Shown: one piece after another, positions 13,476-21,410 of the stretch | Layout: every line of letters begins with the position of its first letter | Numbering within the stretch: the first letter of the stretch is position 1 | Source of the DNA: Oscillospiraceae bacterium | GTDB lineage: Bacteria > Bacillota > Clostridia > Oscillospirales > Acutalibacteraceae | Direction: 5' to 3' | DNA length: 44,737 nucleotides | Assembly: GCA_902790325.1 (NCBI GenBank) | Contig: CADARP010000016.1 | Coordinates: 1 to 44,737, forward strand | Program-made: the position numbers and the translations under genes | The notes under the pieces: model-generated | Databases searched by the model: none | Told to the model about the DNA's origin: nothing | The model's input: the letters and a program-made list of their open reading frames with translations, nothing else

Positions 13476-15329
13476 TTACTGCGTATAGTGTTTCGCCTGC
13501 GCGTTCCAGAGCGCGGCGTAGGCGCCGTTTTGCGAAAGAAGCGCGTCGTGCGTGCCGTCCTCGACGACCCTGCCGTCCGCAAACACGACGATCCGCTCGC
13601 AGAACCGGCAGGACGACATGCGGTGCGAGACGTAGACGGCCGTTCTGCCGCCCGCAATGGCGTCGAACCGCGCGTAGATCTCCGCCTCGCTTTTCGGGTC
13701 GAGCGCGGCGGTCGGCTCGTCGAGAATGACGAACGGCGCGTCCTTGTACAGCGCGCGGGCGATGGCGGTCTTCTGGCTTTCGCCGCCGGAGAGATCCTCG
13801 CCGTCCTCTTCGTACAGCTTCGTGACACACTGGTTCATGCCCTTCGGCATCCGCCGCACGCGGTCGCCGACGCCCGCCATGTCGAGACACCGCATGACTT
13901 TTTCTTCGTCATACGTTTCGTTCGCCGCGACGTTCTCCGCGACGGTGAACGACAGCAGCGTAAAGTCCTGGAACACCACGCCGAACAGCTTGAGATACTC
14001 GGCATAGGCGAACTCGCGGATGTCGATGCCGTTGACGGTGATGTACCCTTCGGTCGGGTCGTACAGGCGGCACAGGAGCTTGATCATCGTCGATTTGCCG
14101 CTGCCGTTGCGGCCGACGACCGCCAGCTTTTCGCCGCGGCGCAGCGTCAGATCGAGATGCCGCAGCGCATACGCTTCGGAGCCGGGGTAGCGGAACGAAA
14201 CGTCGTGGAACGTGAACTCCGCCGTGTCGGGATCGATGTCCCGCAGCGTGCGGCTGCCGGACTGCATTTCGCCCCGCAGGTCGTAGAACGCCAGATCGTC
14301 TTCCAGAAAACGGCGGTTGCTGCGCAGCATCCCGAGATCCCACGCGAGCGAGGAGAAGGCGGAGATCATGGCGGTCATCACGCCGTAGTATTCGACCACC
14401 TTGCCCGCGCCGAACGCGCCGGACAGCGCTTTCAGGCCGACGAAGATATACACCGCTCCGCCGATGACTGCCGTCACGATCGACGCGATCATGCCGAATG
14501 TGCTGTTTGTGCGCATGATCATCGCGGCAGCGCGGCGGGTGACGGCGGAGATGCCGTTTTCCAGTTCCTCCGCGATCAGCGGACGCTCGCGGAAAATGCG
14601 GATGTCCTCGCCGCTGCCGGATTCGTTGAGCACGCGGCGTTCATAATACCGGCGCACCATGCGCATCTTGCCGAAAAGCTGGTGCGCGCCGAACAGGCGT
14701 TTCGACTGCGCGTCGTTGCCCCAGACGCTCAGCGCCAGAAGCAGTACGACGAACAGGACGAACAGCGCCGCAAAGAGCGGACTGTTCACCCACCGCAGCA
14801 CGCCGTCCCGCGCCGTGCCGCCGCGCGCGGAGAGCATGCCGGACGACATGCCGACCGCCGTCGTGATCGACAGCAGGTTCGCCGCGACGGAGCAGATCAG
14901 AACCGGCTGGTACGCCAGGCCGTTGTACGACTGCGAGTTGTTTTCTGCCTTGCCGAGCATGGCGGAGATGCGCGGGTCTTCGGCCTGCGCGAAGTCGAGC
15001 GAGAGCGCTTTGCGCGTCATGTACATTTCGCGCCGGAACCACGACGTCCAGCGCATGTCCATCGTCGCGCGCATGATGAGCCGCCGCACGAGATGGACGG
15101 CAAAGACAAGTCCCGCGCAGAGCAGGACGTAACAAAAGCACGTCCAAAAACGCTTGCCTTCCGTCAGCGCGGTGATGACGCTGCCGGAAAAATGGATCGT
15201 GATATAGTTCGCCAGCACGGGCAGAAACGACACCAGGATGTTGAAGGGGATGAAACGTCTGCCGTTGATCTCCCGGTTCAGACGCAGGCCGCGCAGTTGA
15301 GTGCGCAGGTTGGCGCGCAGTTTTTTCAT
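13476..15329 (-). CDS. ABC exporter half-transporter, subunit B
   Basis: This 617-aa fused permease-ATPase of the ABCB/MsbA-like exporter type has an N-terminal membrane domain with about six helices (residues 20-330) and a nucleotide-binding domain. The NBD has Walker A GRNGSGKST (about 405-413), Q-loop VFQDF, signature LSGGES (about 513-518), Walker B FVILDEP and the switch His in YVSHR. Its ATG overlaps the stop of the partner exporter gene by 4 nt, so the two are translationally coupled and most likely form a heterodimer. It is last in the leftward run that begins with glutamate synthase. The substrate is unknown. The SD lies within the upstream coding sequence (GAGGAGGAGG). Confidence 0.88.
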   Translation of the reverse strand: MKKLRANLRTQLRGLRLNREINGRRFIPFNILVSFLPVLANYITIHFSGSVITALTEGKRFWTCFCYVLLCAGLVFAVHLVRRLIMRATMDMRWTSWFRREMYMTRKALSLDFAQAEDPRISAMLGKAENNSQSYNGLAYQPVLICSVAANLLSITTAVGMSSGMLSARGGTARDGVLRWVNSPLFAALFVLFVVLLLALSVWGNDAQSKRLFGAHQLFGKMRMVRRYYERRVLNESGSGEDIRIFRERPLIAEELENGISAVTRRAAAMIMRTNSTFGMIASIVTAVIGGAVYIFVGLKALSGAFGAGKVVEYYGVMTAMISAFSSLAWDLGMLRSNRRFLEDDLAFYDLRGEMQSGSRTLRDIDPDTAEFTFHDVSFRYPGSEAYALRHLDLTLRRGEKLAVVGRNGSGKSTMIKLLCRLYDPTEGYITVNGIDIREFAYAEYLKLFGVVFQDFTLLSFTVAENVAANETYDEEKVMRCLDMAGVGDRVRRMPKGMNQCVTKLYEEDGEDLSGGESQKTAIARALYKDAPFVILDEPTAALDPKSEAEIYARFDAIAGGRTAVYVSHRMSSCRFCERIVVFADGRVVEDGTHDALLSQNGAYAALWNAQAKHYTQ

Positions 15330-17152
15330 TGTGCGTCCGCCTCCTCCTCGTAGTATCGGCTCTGCAGGCGGAACAGCTCGGCGTACGCGCCGCCCGCGCG
15401 CATCAGCTCGTCGTGGCTGCCGACCTCGGCCGCTCTGCCGTCCGCGAGCAGCACGACGCGGTCGCAGAAGCGCGTGGAGGACAGGCGGTGGGAAATGTAG
15501 ATCGATGTCTTGCCCGACGCGAATGTGCTGTACTGCATATACAGGTCGTTCTCCGCGATCGGATCGAGCGCCGCCGTCGGCTCGTCGAGCACGAGGATCG
15601 GCGCGTCCTTATACAGCGCGCGCGCCAGGATCAGCCGCTGCTGCTCGCCGCCGGAGAACGCCGTCGCGCCCTCATGGATGTCCTTGACCATGAGGGTGTT
15701 TTCTTTTTCCGGAAGCGACGCGATCTTTTCGGCGATGTTCGCCTTGCCGAGGCAGTCCCACAGGCGGCCGCGGTCGATCTCCTCCTCGGGGCACAGCGCG
15801 ACGTTTTTCGCCACGGTGGCCGGCAGGAAATTGACCGTCTGCAGCACCGTCGCGAACAGCGCGAAGCAGTCGTCCCGCCCGTATGTCTGCACGTCCCGTC
15901 CGGCGATGCGGATCTGTCCGCTGTCGGGGAGCAGCAGACCGCACAGGAGCTTGACGAGCGTCGTTTTGCCCGCGCCGTTGTCGCCGACGACGGCGATGTG
16001 CTCGCCCGGACGGATCGTGAGCGAAAAGTCCCGGATGGTCGGTTTTTCCGCGCCCTCATAGGTGAACGTGACGTGGTCGAACTCGATCGCGCACGGCAGC
16101 GCATCGCCCGCGGGCAGAGGTGCGCCGGTGCGGCTGCGTTCGTCCGGGATATCGAGAAAACTGCGGTAGTCGCTGACGGCATGGCCGCATTCCAGCGATT
16201 CGGAGAAAGCGTCCGCCAGCCGCGTCAGCCAGCTTCCGAAGCCGGTGATCGCGCCGAGATACAGCGCGAAATCGCCCAGCGGCATGTCCGTGCGCAGCTT
16301 GAGATGGATCAGATACGCATACGCGCCGATCGTCGTGGCGAGCATGAGCAGATCCTCGAGCAGCGTGTTGAGCATATGACCCGTGTGGATGCGGTGCAGC
16401 AGCGCGACACGCTCTGCGAGACCGGCTTCCGCCTTGTGATCGAGCATCGGCTGCATGCCGTAGACGCGGATATCCTTGGCCTCGGCAAAGTCCTTCGAGC
16501 GCTGGGAGACGTAGTCCATCCGCAGGCGGATGCGCGCCTCCTCGTCCTTGAGCTTGTCGCGGAATTTCTGCAGCGCCTTCCAGCCGAGCGCGCTCAGCGC
16601 GTAGCCCGCGATCAGCGCGGGAATGAACCAGAAACTGCACTGCACGATGATCGCCGTGAAGGCGGAAAAGCCGAACAGCGCGGAGAAGAGATGGATGTTG
16701 ACCCAGATGAAACCGGGCGCGCCGCTGCGCATGAGCGAATTCATTGCCTTCTCGCGCTTCGAGCGCGTGCCCTTGCGCGTGAAGACATGGTAGTCCATGT
16801 CCATGATCTTGTCGGTGATCTGCATGCGCCAGAAACTGTTCTCGGCGATCTGCATGGAGGTGCTGCAGAATGCGGTCAGCAGGTTGTTGGCCGCGACCAG
16901 CAGCACCGTGCACAGGGCAAGCGCCCCGACCTTCCACACGAGCTCCGCGGGCGACACGTGCCGCTCGATGCAGTCGAGCACGACTTTCGGCAAAAAAGCC
17001 GCCAGCACCGACGACAGAGAAGCCATCGGCGTAGCGGCTGCGGCTGCGAAAATGTACGATTTCCGGAACCTCCACTGCTCGCTGCACACGAACCGGAGGT
17101 TGCTGAAATAGGAATACGGCTGTTTCGCTTTTTCTTTCTTTTTTTCTTTCAA
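15326..17152 (-). CDS. ABC exporter half-transporter, subunit A
   Basis: This 608-aa ABC exporter subunit has an N-terminal transmembrane domain and a C-terminal NBD with Walker A GDNGAGKTT (about 390-398), signature FSGGEQQ (about 498-504), Walker B ILVLDEP and YISHR. It pairs with the overlapping downstream subunit. The only available start is TTG 17152, giving a lysine-rich cytoplasmic N-terminus (KEKKKEKAKQ); no ATG occurs before the first helix and no clear SD is visible, so translation may depend on coupling with the ANTAR gene, which stops 18 nt upstream. Its location behind glnA and the antiterminator gene suggests co-transcription with nitrogen genes, an unexpected association. Confidence 0.85.
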   Translation of the reverse strand: MKEKKKEKAKQPYSYFSNLRFVCSEQWRFRKSYIFAAAAATPMASLSSVLAAFLPKVVLDCIERHVSPAELVWKVGALALCTVLLVAANNLLTAFCSTSMQIAENSFWRMQITDKIMDMDYHVFTRKGTRSKREKAMNSLMRSGAPGFIWVNIHLFSALFGFSAFTAIIVQCSFWFIPALIAGYALSALGWKALQKFRDKLKDEEARIRLRMDYVSQRSKDFAEAKDIRVYGMQPMLDHKAEAGLAERVALLHRIHTGHMLNTLLEDLLMLATTIGAYAYLIHLKLRTDMPLGDFALYLGAITGFGSWLTRLADAFSESLECGHAVSDYRSFLDIPDERSRTGAPLPAGDALPCAIEFDHVTFTYEGAEKPTIRDFSLTIRPGEHIAVVGDNGAGKTTLVKLLCGLLLPDSGQIRIAGRDVQTYGRDDCFALFATVLQTVNFLPATVAKNVALCPEEEIDRGRLWDCLGKANIAEKIASLPEKENTLMVKDIHEGATAFSGGEQQRLILARALYKDAPILVLDEPTAALDPIAENDLYMQYSTFASGKTSIYISHRLSSTRFCDRVVLLADGRAAEVGSHDELMRAGGAYAELFRLQSRYYEEEADAQ

Positions 17153-17170
17153 ATAACTATCACTTGCCGA

Positions 17171-17758
17171 TCATGTGTCATATTCCCGCAGGATCGCCTC
17201 GGCGATCGCGCGGCGCGGGACGCACTTGTCCATCGCCTGCTTTTCGATAAAGCGGTGCGCCTCGGGTTCGGACATCTTTTCGCGGTCGATCAGCGCCCAT
17301 TTGGCGCGGTTGACGAGGCGGATCTCCGCCATCTTCTCTTCGATGGAGACGGTTTTGACCTCCATTTTGCGCATGCGTTCGCGCGCGGCCGCCATCCAGG
17401 AGAGCGCCGTGCGCACGGCAGATTTGCTCAAAGGCTTGGCGAGCGTGAACACGCCCTGGAACATGACCTTTTCGCTCACCTGCGCGTACAGCTCCCCGCG
17501 CACCAGCAAAAGCGCGACGCACCCGCCGGAACTGCAGGCGTCCACGGCGAAGCGCATGCCCATATCGTCCGGCAGCGGCGCGTTCACGATCACGAAATCG
17601 TACGCGCGTGCCGCGCATTCCCGCTTGGCCGCGCTGATGTTGGGCACCGTCTGCACCGAGAAAAAACCGGATTCGGAGAAAAGCGGATGCATCGACGCGT
17701 TGAACGTCTCGGATGCGGAAACGAGCAGGACCGAATAGGTGTGTTCTTCGAGCGGCAT
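17171..17758 (-). CDS. ANTAR-domain RNA-binding antiterminator with pseudo-receiver
   Basis: This 195-aa protein has a receiver-like N-terminal domain (about 8-120) joined by a coiled-coil helix to a C-terminal ANTAR domain (about 135-190, with NRAKWALIDREKMSEPEAH and the following AMDK). ANTAR domains bind RNA hairpins whose hexaloop has A1 and G4 and so prevent transcription termination. At the usual phospho-Asp position the sequence reads VIVNAPLPDD, with Asn instead of Asp, so control is probably not by phosphorylation; a ligand or protein partner such as glutamine synthetase is more likely (inference). AGGAGG lies 7 nt before ATG 17758. It follows glnA by 35 nt. Matching hairpins precede the glt operon, gdhA and glnN, so it likely governs all three, including its own operon. 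Confidence 0.88.
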   Translation of the reverse strand: MPLEEHTYSVLLVSASETFNASMHPLFSESGFFSVQTVPNISAAKRECAARAYDFVIVNAPLPDDMGMRFAVDACSSGGCVALLLVRGELYAQVSEKVMFQGVFTLAKPLSKSAVRTALSWMAAARERMRKMEVKTVSIEEKMAEIRLVNRAKWALIDREKMSEPEAHRFIEKQAMDKCVPRRAIAEAILREYDT

Positions 17759-17793
17759 GGGCTTTCCTCCTTTCTTTTCGTGTTAATGCCGGA

Positions 17794-18999
17794 TCAGCCG
17801 CAGTAGCTGTCCAGGATCGCCTGCGGGATATACCGGCGGATAAAGGGACTGATCTGCGCGCACTGCCGCGCCTCGCCGAGACTGCCGGGCAGCTTGCGCA
17901 GCCGCGAGAGCGTCTGTGCGTCCGCCGTGAACAGGTTGAAGTCGGCGGCAGGTTCGAGCGCGTATCCTTCGCGCAGACCTTCCAGCGACGCGTAGATGAT
18001 CAGCGCGAACGCGAGATACGGGTTGGCGGTCGGGTCGGGCGAGCGCAGTTCGAGGCGCCGGTATTCGCCGACCGCGGCGGGGATGCGCACAAGCTGCGAG
18101 CGGTTCTCGTGGGACCAGGTGATGTAGGTCGGCGCTTTCTGCTTGCCCAGACGCGCATAGGCGTTTTCGGTCGGGTTCAGGAACAGCGTCATGTCGCCGA
18201 TGTTTTTGAGAATGCCCGCGATCATGTTCTGCGCCAGCGCGTCGCCGCAGGGCTGGACGGATGCGTTGATGTGGAAACCGTTGCCGGGCGCGTTCTCCAA
18301 AGGCTTTGCGGAGAAATCGGCGTACAGGCCGTTGCGGTGCGCCACGGTGCGCACGACCGACTGGAATGTGATCGTATCGTCCGCGGCGGACAGCGCGTCC
18401 GAATAGCGGAAGTCGATCTCGTTCTGCCCGGGGCCTTCCTCGTGGTGCGAGCTTTCGGGACGGATGCCCATCTGTTCGAGCGTCAGACAGATCTCGCGCC
18501 GCACGTTTTCGCCCCGATCCTCCGGCGCGATGTCCATGTATCCCGCGGTGTCATAGGGCGTTTTGGTGGGCAGTCCGCGCTCGTCGAGCTGGAAGAGATA
18601 GAACTCCTGCTCCGCGCCGAACGAAAAGCGGAAGCCGGCGTCTGCGGCTTCGCGGACGGCGTCCTTCAGCAGGCTGCGCGTATCGCACGCGAACGGTTTG
18701 CCGTCCGGGTCCGTGATGGAGGAGAACATCCGCACGACGCGTCCGTGCTCCGGCCGCCACGGCAGTGCGGTCAGCGTGTCCGGTTCGGGATGCAGCAGCA
18801 GGTCGCTGTGCGTGACGTCTCCGAATCCGCGGATCGCGGAGCCGTCGAACGCGACGCCGTATTCAAACGCGCGCGGCAGCTCGTCCGGCATGATGGAAAT
18901 GTTCTTCTGCCGGCCGAACACGTCGCAGAACGCCAGACGGATAAACTTGACGTCCTCCTCGCGTGTGAACTGCATGATCTCATCTTTGGAATACAGCAT
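17794..18999 (-). CDS. glnA: Glutamine synthetase type I, short form
   Basis: This enzyme makes glutamine from glutamate, ammonium and ATP in the cytosol. The 401-aa sequence has the GSI landmarks in order: FDGSAIRGF, the metal-binding GAEQEFYLF, SHHEEGPGQNEIDF, NGFHINAS, NPTENAY, ENRSQLVRIP and the RLELRSPDPTANPYLAF region. It is some 40 residues shorter than B. subtilis GlnA: a loop of about 20 residues after NGFHINAS is missing and the C-terminus ends early. Catalytic residues look intact. ATG 18999 is preferred over GTG 19011 because AGGGTGAG lies 7 nt upstream. It sits 25 nt after the GXGXG subunit gene and 35 nt before the ANTAR gene, within the glt operon. Confidence 0.9.
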   Translation of the reverse strand: MLYSKDEIMQFTREEDVKFIRLAFCDVFGRQKNISIMPDELPRAFEYGVAFDGSAIRGFGDVTHSDLLLHPEPDTLTALPWRPEHGRVVRMFSSITDPDGKPFACDTRSLLKDAVREAADAGFRFSFGAEQEFYLFQLDERGLPTKTPYDTAGYMDIAPEDRGENVRREICLTLEQMGIRPESSHHEEGPGQNEIDFRYSDALSAADDTITFQSVVRTVAHRNGLYADFSAKPLENAPGNGFHINASVQPCGDALAQNMIAGILKNIGDMTLFLNPTENAYARLGKQKAPTYITWSHENRSQLVRIPAAVGEYRRLELRSPDPTANPYLAFALIIYASLEGLREGYALEPAADFNLFTADAQTLSRLRKLPGSLGEARQCAQISPFIRRYIPQAILDSYCG

Positions 19000-19024
19000 G
19001 ATACATCTCACCCTATCCTAATGG

Positions 19025-19738
19025 TCAATTCATTATGTACATTTGCTTATACGGATTGGCGCTGTCCGGCGTGACGACGGTGAACGGCGCGCCCGTGACT
19101 GCGTCGGGATCGAGTCCGAACACCGCGCAGTAATCGCGCAGGTGTGCGCGAAGCTCGCCGCGGTCCGTTTCGTCCGCCTCGCGCACCGTGACCTGGTCCG
19201 GGAACCGGACGTCCCGGCAGTCGCCGCGCAGGAACATCTTGCCGCCGTGCATCCCCGTGCAGGGGAAAAAGCCGACGATCCGCCTTTGCGTGTCGAGCCC
19301 GAGCACGATGATCGTGCCGCCCGCCTGGTATTCGCCGAGGAAACTGCCTGCCGAACCGCCGATCACCAGAAGCGGCGATTTTTCGCGGTAGGCTTTCATA
19401 TGGATGCCGGCGCGGTAACCGGCGTCGCCGCGCACGAAGATCTCGCCGCCGCGCATGGCGTATCCCGCCGCGTCGCCGATGCTGCCGTGCACGATGATCC
19501 GTCCGGCGTTCATCGTGTCGCCCACGGCGTCCTGCGCGTTGCCCGCAACGGTGATCGTGCCGCCGTTGAGATACGCGCCGAGCGCATTGCCGGGCACGCC
19601 CTCGATGCGGATGTGCTTTCCCGACATGCCCGCCGCGATGAAACGCTGCCCGCACAGGCCCGTCAGCGTGCAGTCGCCGTCCAGATCGCGCAAAACCGTG
19701 TTGACTTCACGGTGCGTCATATTGCTTACATCCGGCAT
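19025..19738 (-). CDS. Glutamate synthase GXGXG-domain subunit (archaeal-type split)
   Basis: This 237-aa protein corresponds to the C-terminal domain of large-subunit glutamate synthase: a right-handed beta-helix of repeats such as GNALGAYLNGG, GDTMNAG, GDAAGYAMRGG and GSFLGEYQAGG. In the full enzyme this domain supports the ammonia tunnel and packs on the FMN domain. Here it is a free-standing subunit, as in the archaeal-type split GOGAT. It has no catalytic residues of its own. Its ATG overlaps the stop of the upstream oxidoreductase by 1 nt (TAATG), and glnA follows. Together with the genes at 21411 and 22916 it reconstitutes the synthase. Confidence 0.9.
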   Translation of the reverse strand: MPDVSNMTHREVNTVLRDLDGDCTLTGLCGQRFIAAGMSGKHIRIEGVPGNALGAYLNGGTITVAGNAQDAVGDTMNAGRIIVHGSIGDAAGYAMRGGEIFVRGDAGYRAGIHMKAYREKSPLLVIGGSAGSFLGEYQAGGTIIVLGLDTQRRIVGFFPCTGMHGGKMFLRGDCRDVRFPDQVTVREADETDRGELRAHLRDYCAVFGLDPDAVTGAPFTVVTPDSANPYKQMYIMN

Positions 19739-20970
19739 TATACCACACCTCCGAAGATTTTTGTTCTTGTTTTTGAAGAAAAAGACGCGGAAGTGGCAAT
19801 TTTTTTCATCTGTTCAAAGTCGATCTCCGAAAGCGGCGTCCGATTCCGGATGAGCGACGTATACAGTCCCGCGCGCGTCGTATCGCCGATCAGGATGAAT
19901 CCCTTCAGCAGATCATCCTGCGTGTACAGCTTTTTGCGGGACGTTTCCGTTTTTTCTTCGTACACTTCGCCCGCGTACGTGCCGGCCGTCATGGTGTGCA
20001 GCCCGAAGAAGCCGATCGCGTTCATGGGGATCGCGTTGTCGAGGACGGCCGTGCCGCCGGCCATATTGACGCCTGCCGTCCGTCCCTGCATGTAGGCGTT
20101 GGGCAGGATGGCGAGCACCCGTTTCTGCCCGCACGACGCGTCCGTGCCTTCGGTGCAGTCGCCCGCGGCATAGACGTCCGGCACCGTTGTTTCCATGCCG
20201 CAGCCGACGAGGACGCCGCGGTTCGTATCGCACCCGCACGCTTTGGCGAGCGCGGTATTGGCGCGCACGCCGACCGCCAGCACCAGCACGTCAAATCCGA
20301 CCGTGACGCCGGAGCGCATATGCGCGGTACGGCCGTCAAACCGTTCGGCCGTATCCGAGAGCATAAAGCGAATGCCGTTCTGTTCAAGGTGCGATTGCAG
20401 GACGGACGCGCTGTCCGCGTCGAGAATGCTCGGCAGCACATGATCCGCAAGGTCGCAGACGGTGACGGATGCGGCGCGGCCGTGCAGCCCTTCGGCACAT
20501 TTGAGCCCGATCAGACCCGCGCCGACGATCAGCACGCGCTTCGGCGTCTGCGTCGCCTGTTCGAGCGCGAGCGCGTCGTCCAGCGTCATGAAGGTGAACG
20601 CGTCGGGGACGGTGTCCAGTCCCCGGATCGGCGGGACGAACGGCGCGGAACCGGCCGCCAGGCAGACGGACGAATACGGCAGTACCGATCCGTCGTCGAG
20701 CGTGACCGTTCGGTTCGCGGGGTCTATCTTTGCCGCCGATTTGCCGTACAGCACGCGGCAGCCGTTCTTTTCGTAAAAATCCCCGTCCCGGTACGGGATG
20801 CGGGCAAGGTCGGTTTTGCCCTCCAGATAATAGGAGATCAGCGGCCGGCAGTAGACGGGATGCGGCTCTTTGGAGATGACGGTGATGCTGCCGCTTGTGT
20901 CCGCGCTGCGGATGCCCTCGATGCAGCCGACGGCGGCGACGCCGTTCCCGATGATGATATAGTCGTTCAT
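19738..20970 (-). CDS. FAD-dependent NAD(P)H oxidoreductase of glutamate synthase
   Basis: This 410-aa flavoprotein belongs to the two-dinucleotide-binding-domain family (NirB N-terminus/ferredoxin-reductase-like). The FAD-binding GNGVAAVG occurs at about 8-15, the NAD(P)-binding GAGLIGLKCAEG at about 150-161, and the C-terminal FAD motif VYAAGDC at about 265-271. It probably takes electrons from NAD(P)H and passes them through the neighbouring ferredoxin-like protein to the FMN/Fe-S synthase subunit, replacing the classical GltD small subunit (inference from context and family). It overlaps the ferredoxin gene by 4 nt (ATGA) and the next gene by 1 nt, indicating tight coupling and fixed stoichiometry. 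Confidence 0.85.
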   Translation of the reverse strand: MNDYIIIGNGVAAVGCIEGIRSADTSGSITVISKEPHPVYCRPLISYYLEGKTDLARIPYRDGDFYEKNGCRVLYGKSAAKIDPANRTVTLDDGSVLPYSSVCLAAGSAPFVPPIRGLDTVPDAFTFMTLDDALALEQATQTPKRVLIVGAGLIGLKCAEGLHGRAASVTVCDLADHVLPSILDADSASVLQSHLEQNGIRFMLSDTAERFDGRTAHMRSGVTVGFDVLVLAVGVRANTALAKACGCDTNRGVLVGCGMETTVPDVYAAGDCTEGTDASCGQKRVLAILPNAYMQGRTAGVNMAGGTAVLDNAIPMNAIGFFGLHTMTAGTYAGEVYEEKTETSRKKLYTQDDLLKGFILIGDTTRAGLYTSLIRNRTPLSEIDFEQMKKIATSASFSSKTRTKIFGGVV

Positions 20971-21407
20971 GCGTCTTCCCCCCGTTCTTCATAGACGATC
21001 GCGCGGTTCGGACAGCCCGCGACGCACGCCGGTTCCCCGCAGGCGTTCTGCAGGCAGAGCTCGCATTTCTGCATCACGCCGTTTTCGTTCGGCGACAGCG
21101 CGCCGTAGGGACAGACCAGCACGCACGTCAGACAGCCGACGCATCTGGACTGGTCGATCCGCACCACGCCGTCCTGTTTGCGGATCGCGCCGGCGATGCA
21201 GCTTTTGACGCACAGCGGATCTTCGCAGTGGCGGCAGGACACGGCGTAGGTGATCGCGTCCTTTCCCTCGATATGGATGCGCGGATAGATGGGCTTTCCT
21301 TTGAGCGCCGCCGCCATATCCTGCAAACCGGAATTGGCGAACGCGCAGTTGTATTCGCACAGGTGACAGCCCAGACACCAGGCTTCGTTGACGTAGATTC
21401 GTTTCAT
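20967..21407 (-). CDS. Polyferredoxin-like 4Fe-4S electron carrier
   Basis: This 146-aa iron-sulfur protein of the HycB/CooF type has several cysteine clusters: CLGCHLCEYNC (11-21), CRHCEDPLCVKSC, CVGCLTCVLVCP and CELCLQNACGEPACVAGCP. These suffice for up to four [4Fe-4S] clusters. It is placed, and overlaps by 4 nt, between the FAD oxidoreductase and the FMN synthase subunit, so it most likely relays electrons between them. Only 3 nt separate its start from the stop of the upstream synthase subunit. No signal peptide; cytosolic. Confidence 0.87.
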   Translation of the reverse strand: MKRIYVNEAWCLGCHLCEYNCAFANSGLQDMAAALKGKPIYPRIHIEGKDAITYAVSCRHCEDPLCVKSCIAGAIRKQDGVVRIDQSRCVGCLTCVLVCPYGALSPNENGVMQKCELCLQNACGEPACVAGCPNRAIVYEERGEDA

Positions 21408-21410
21408 ATT

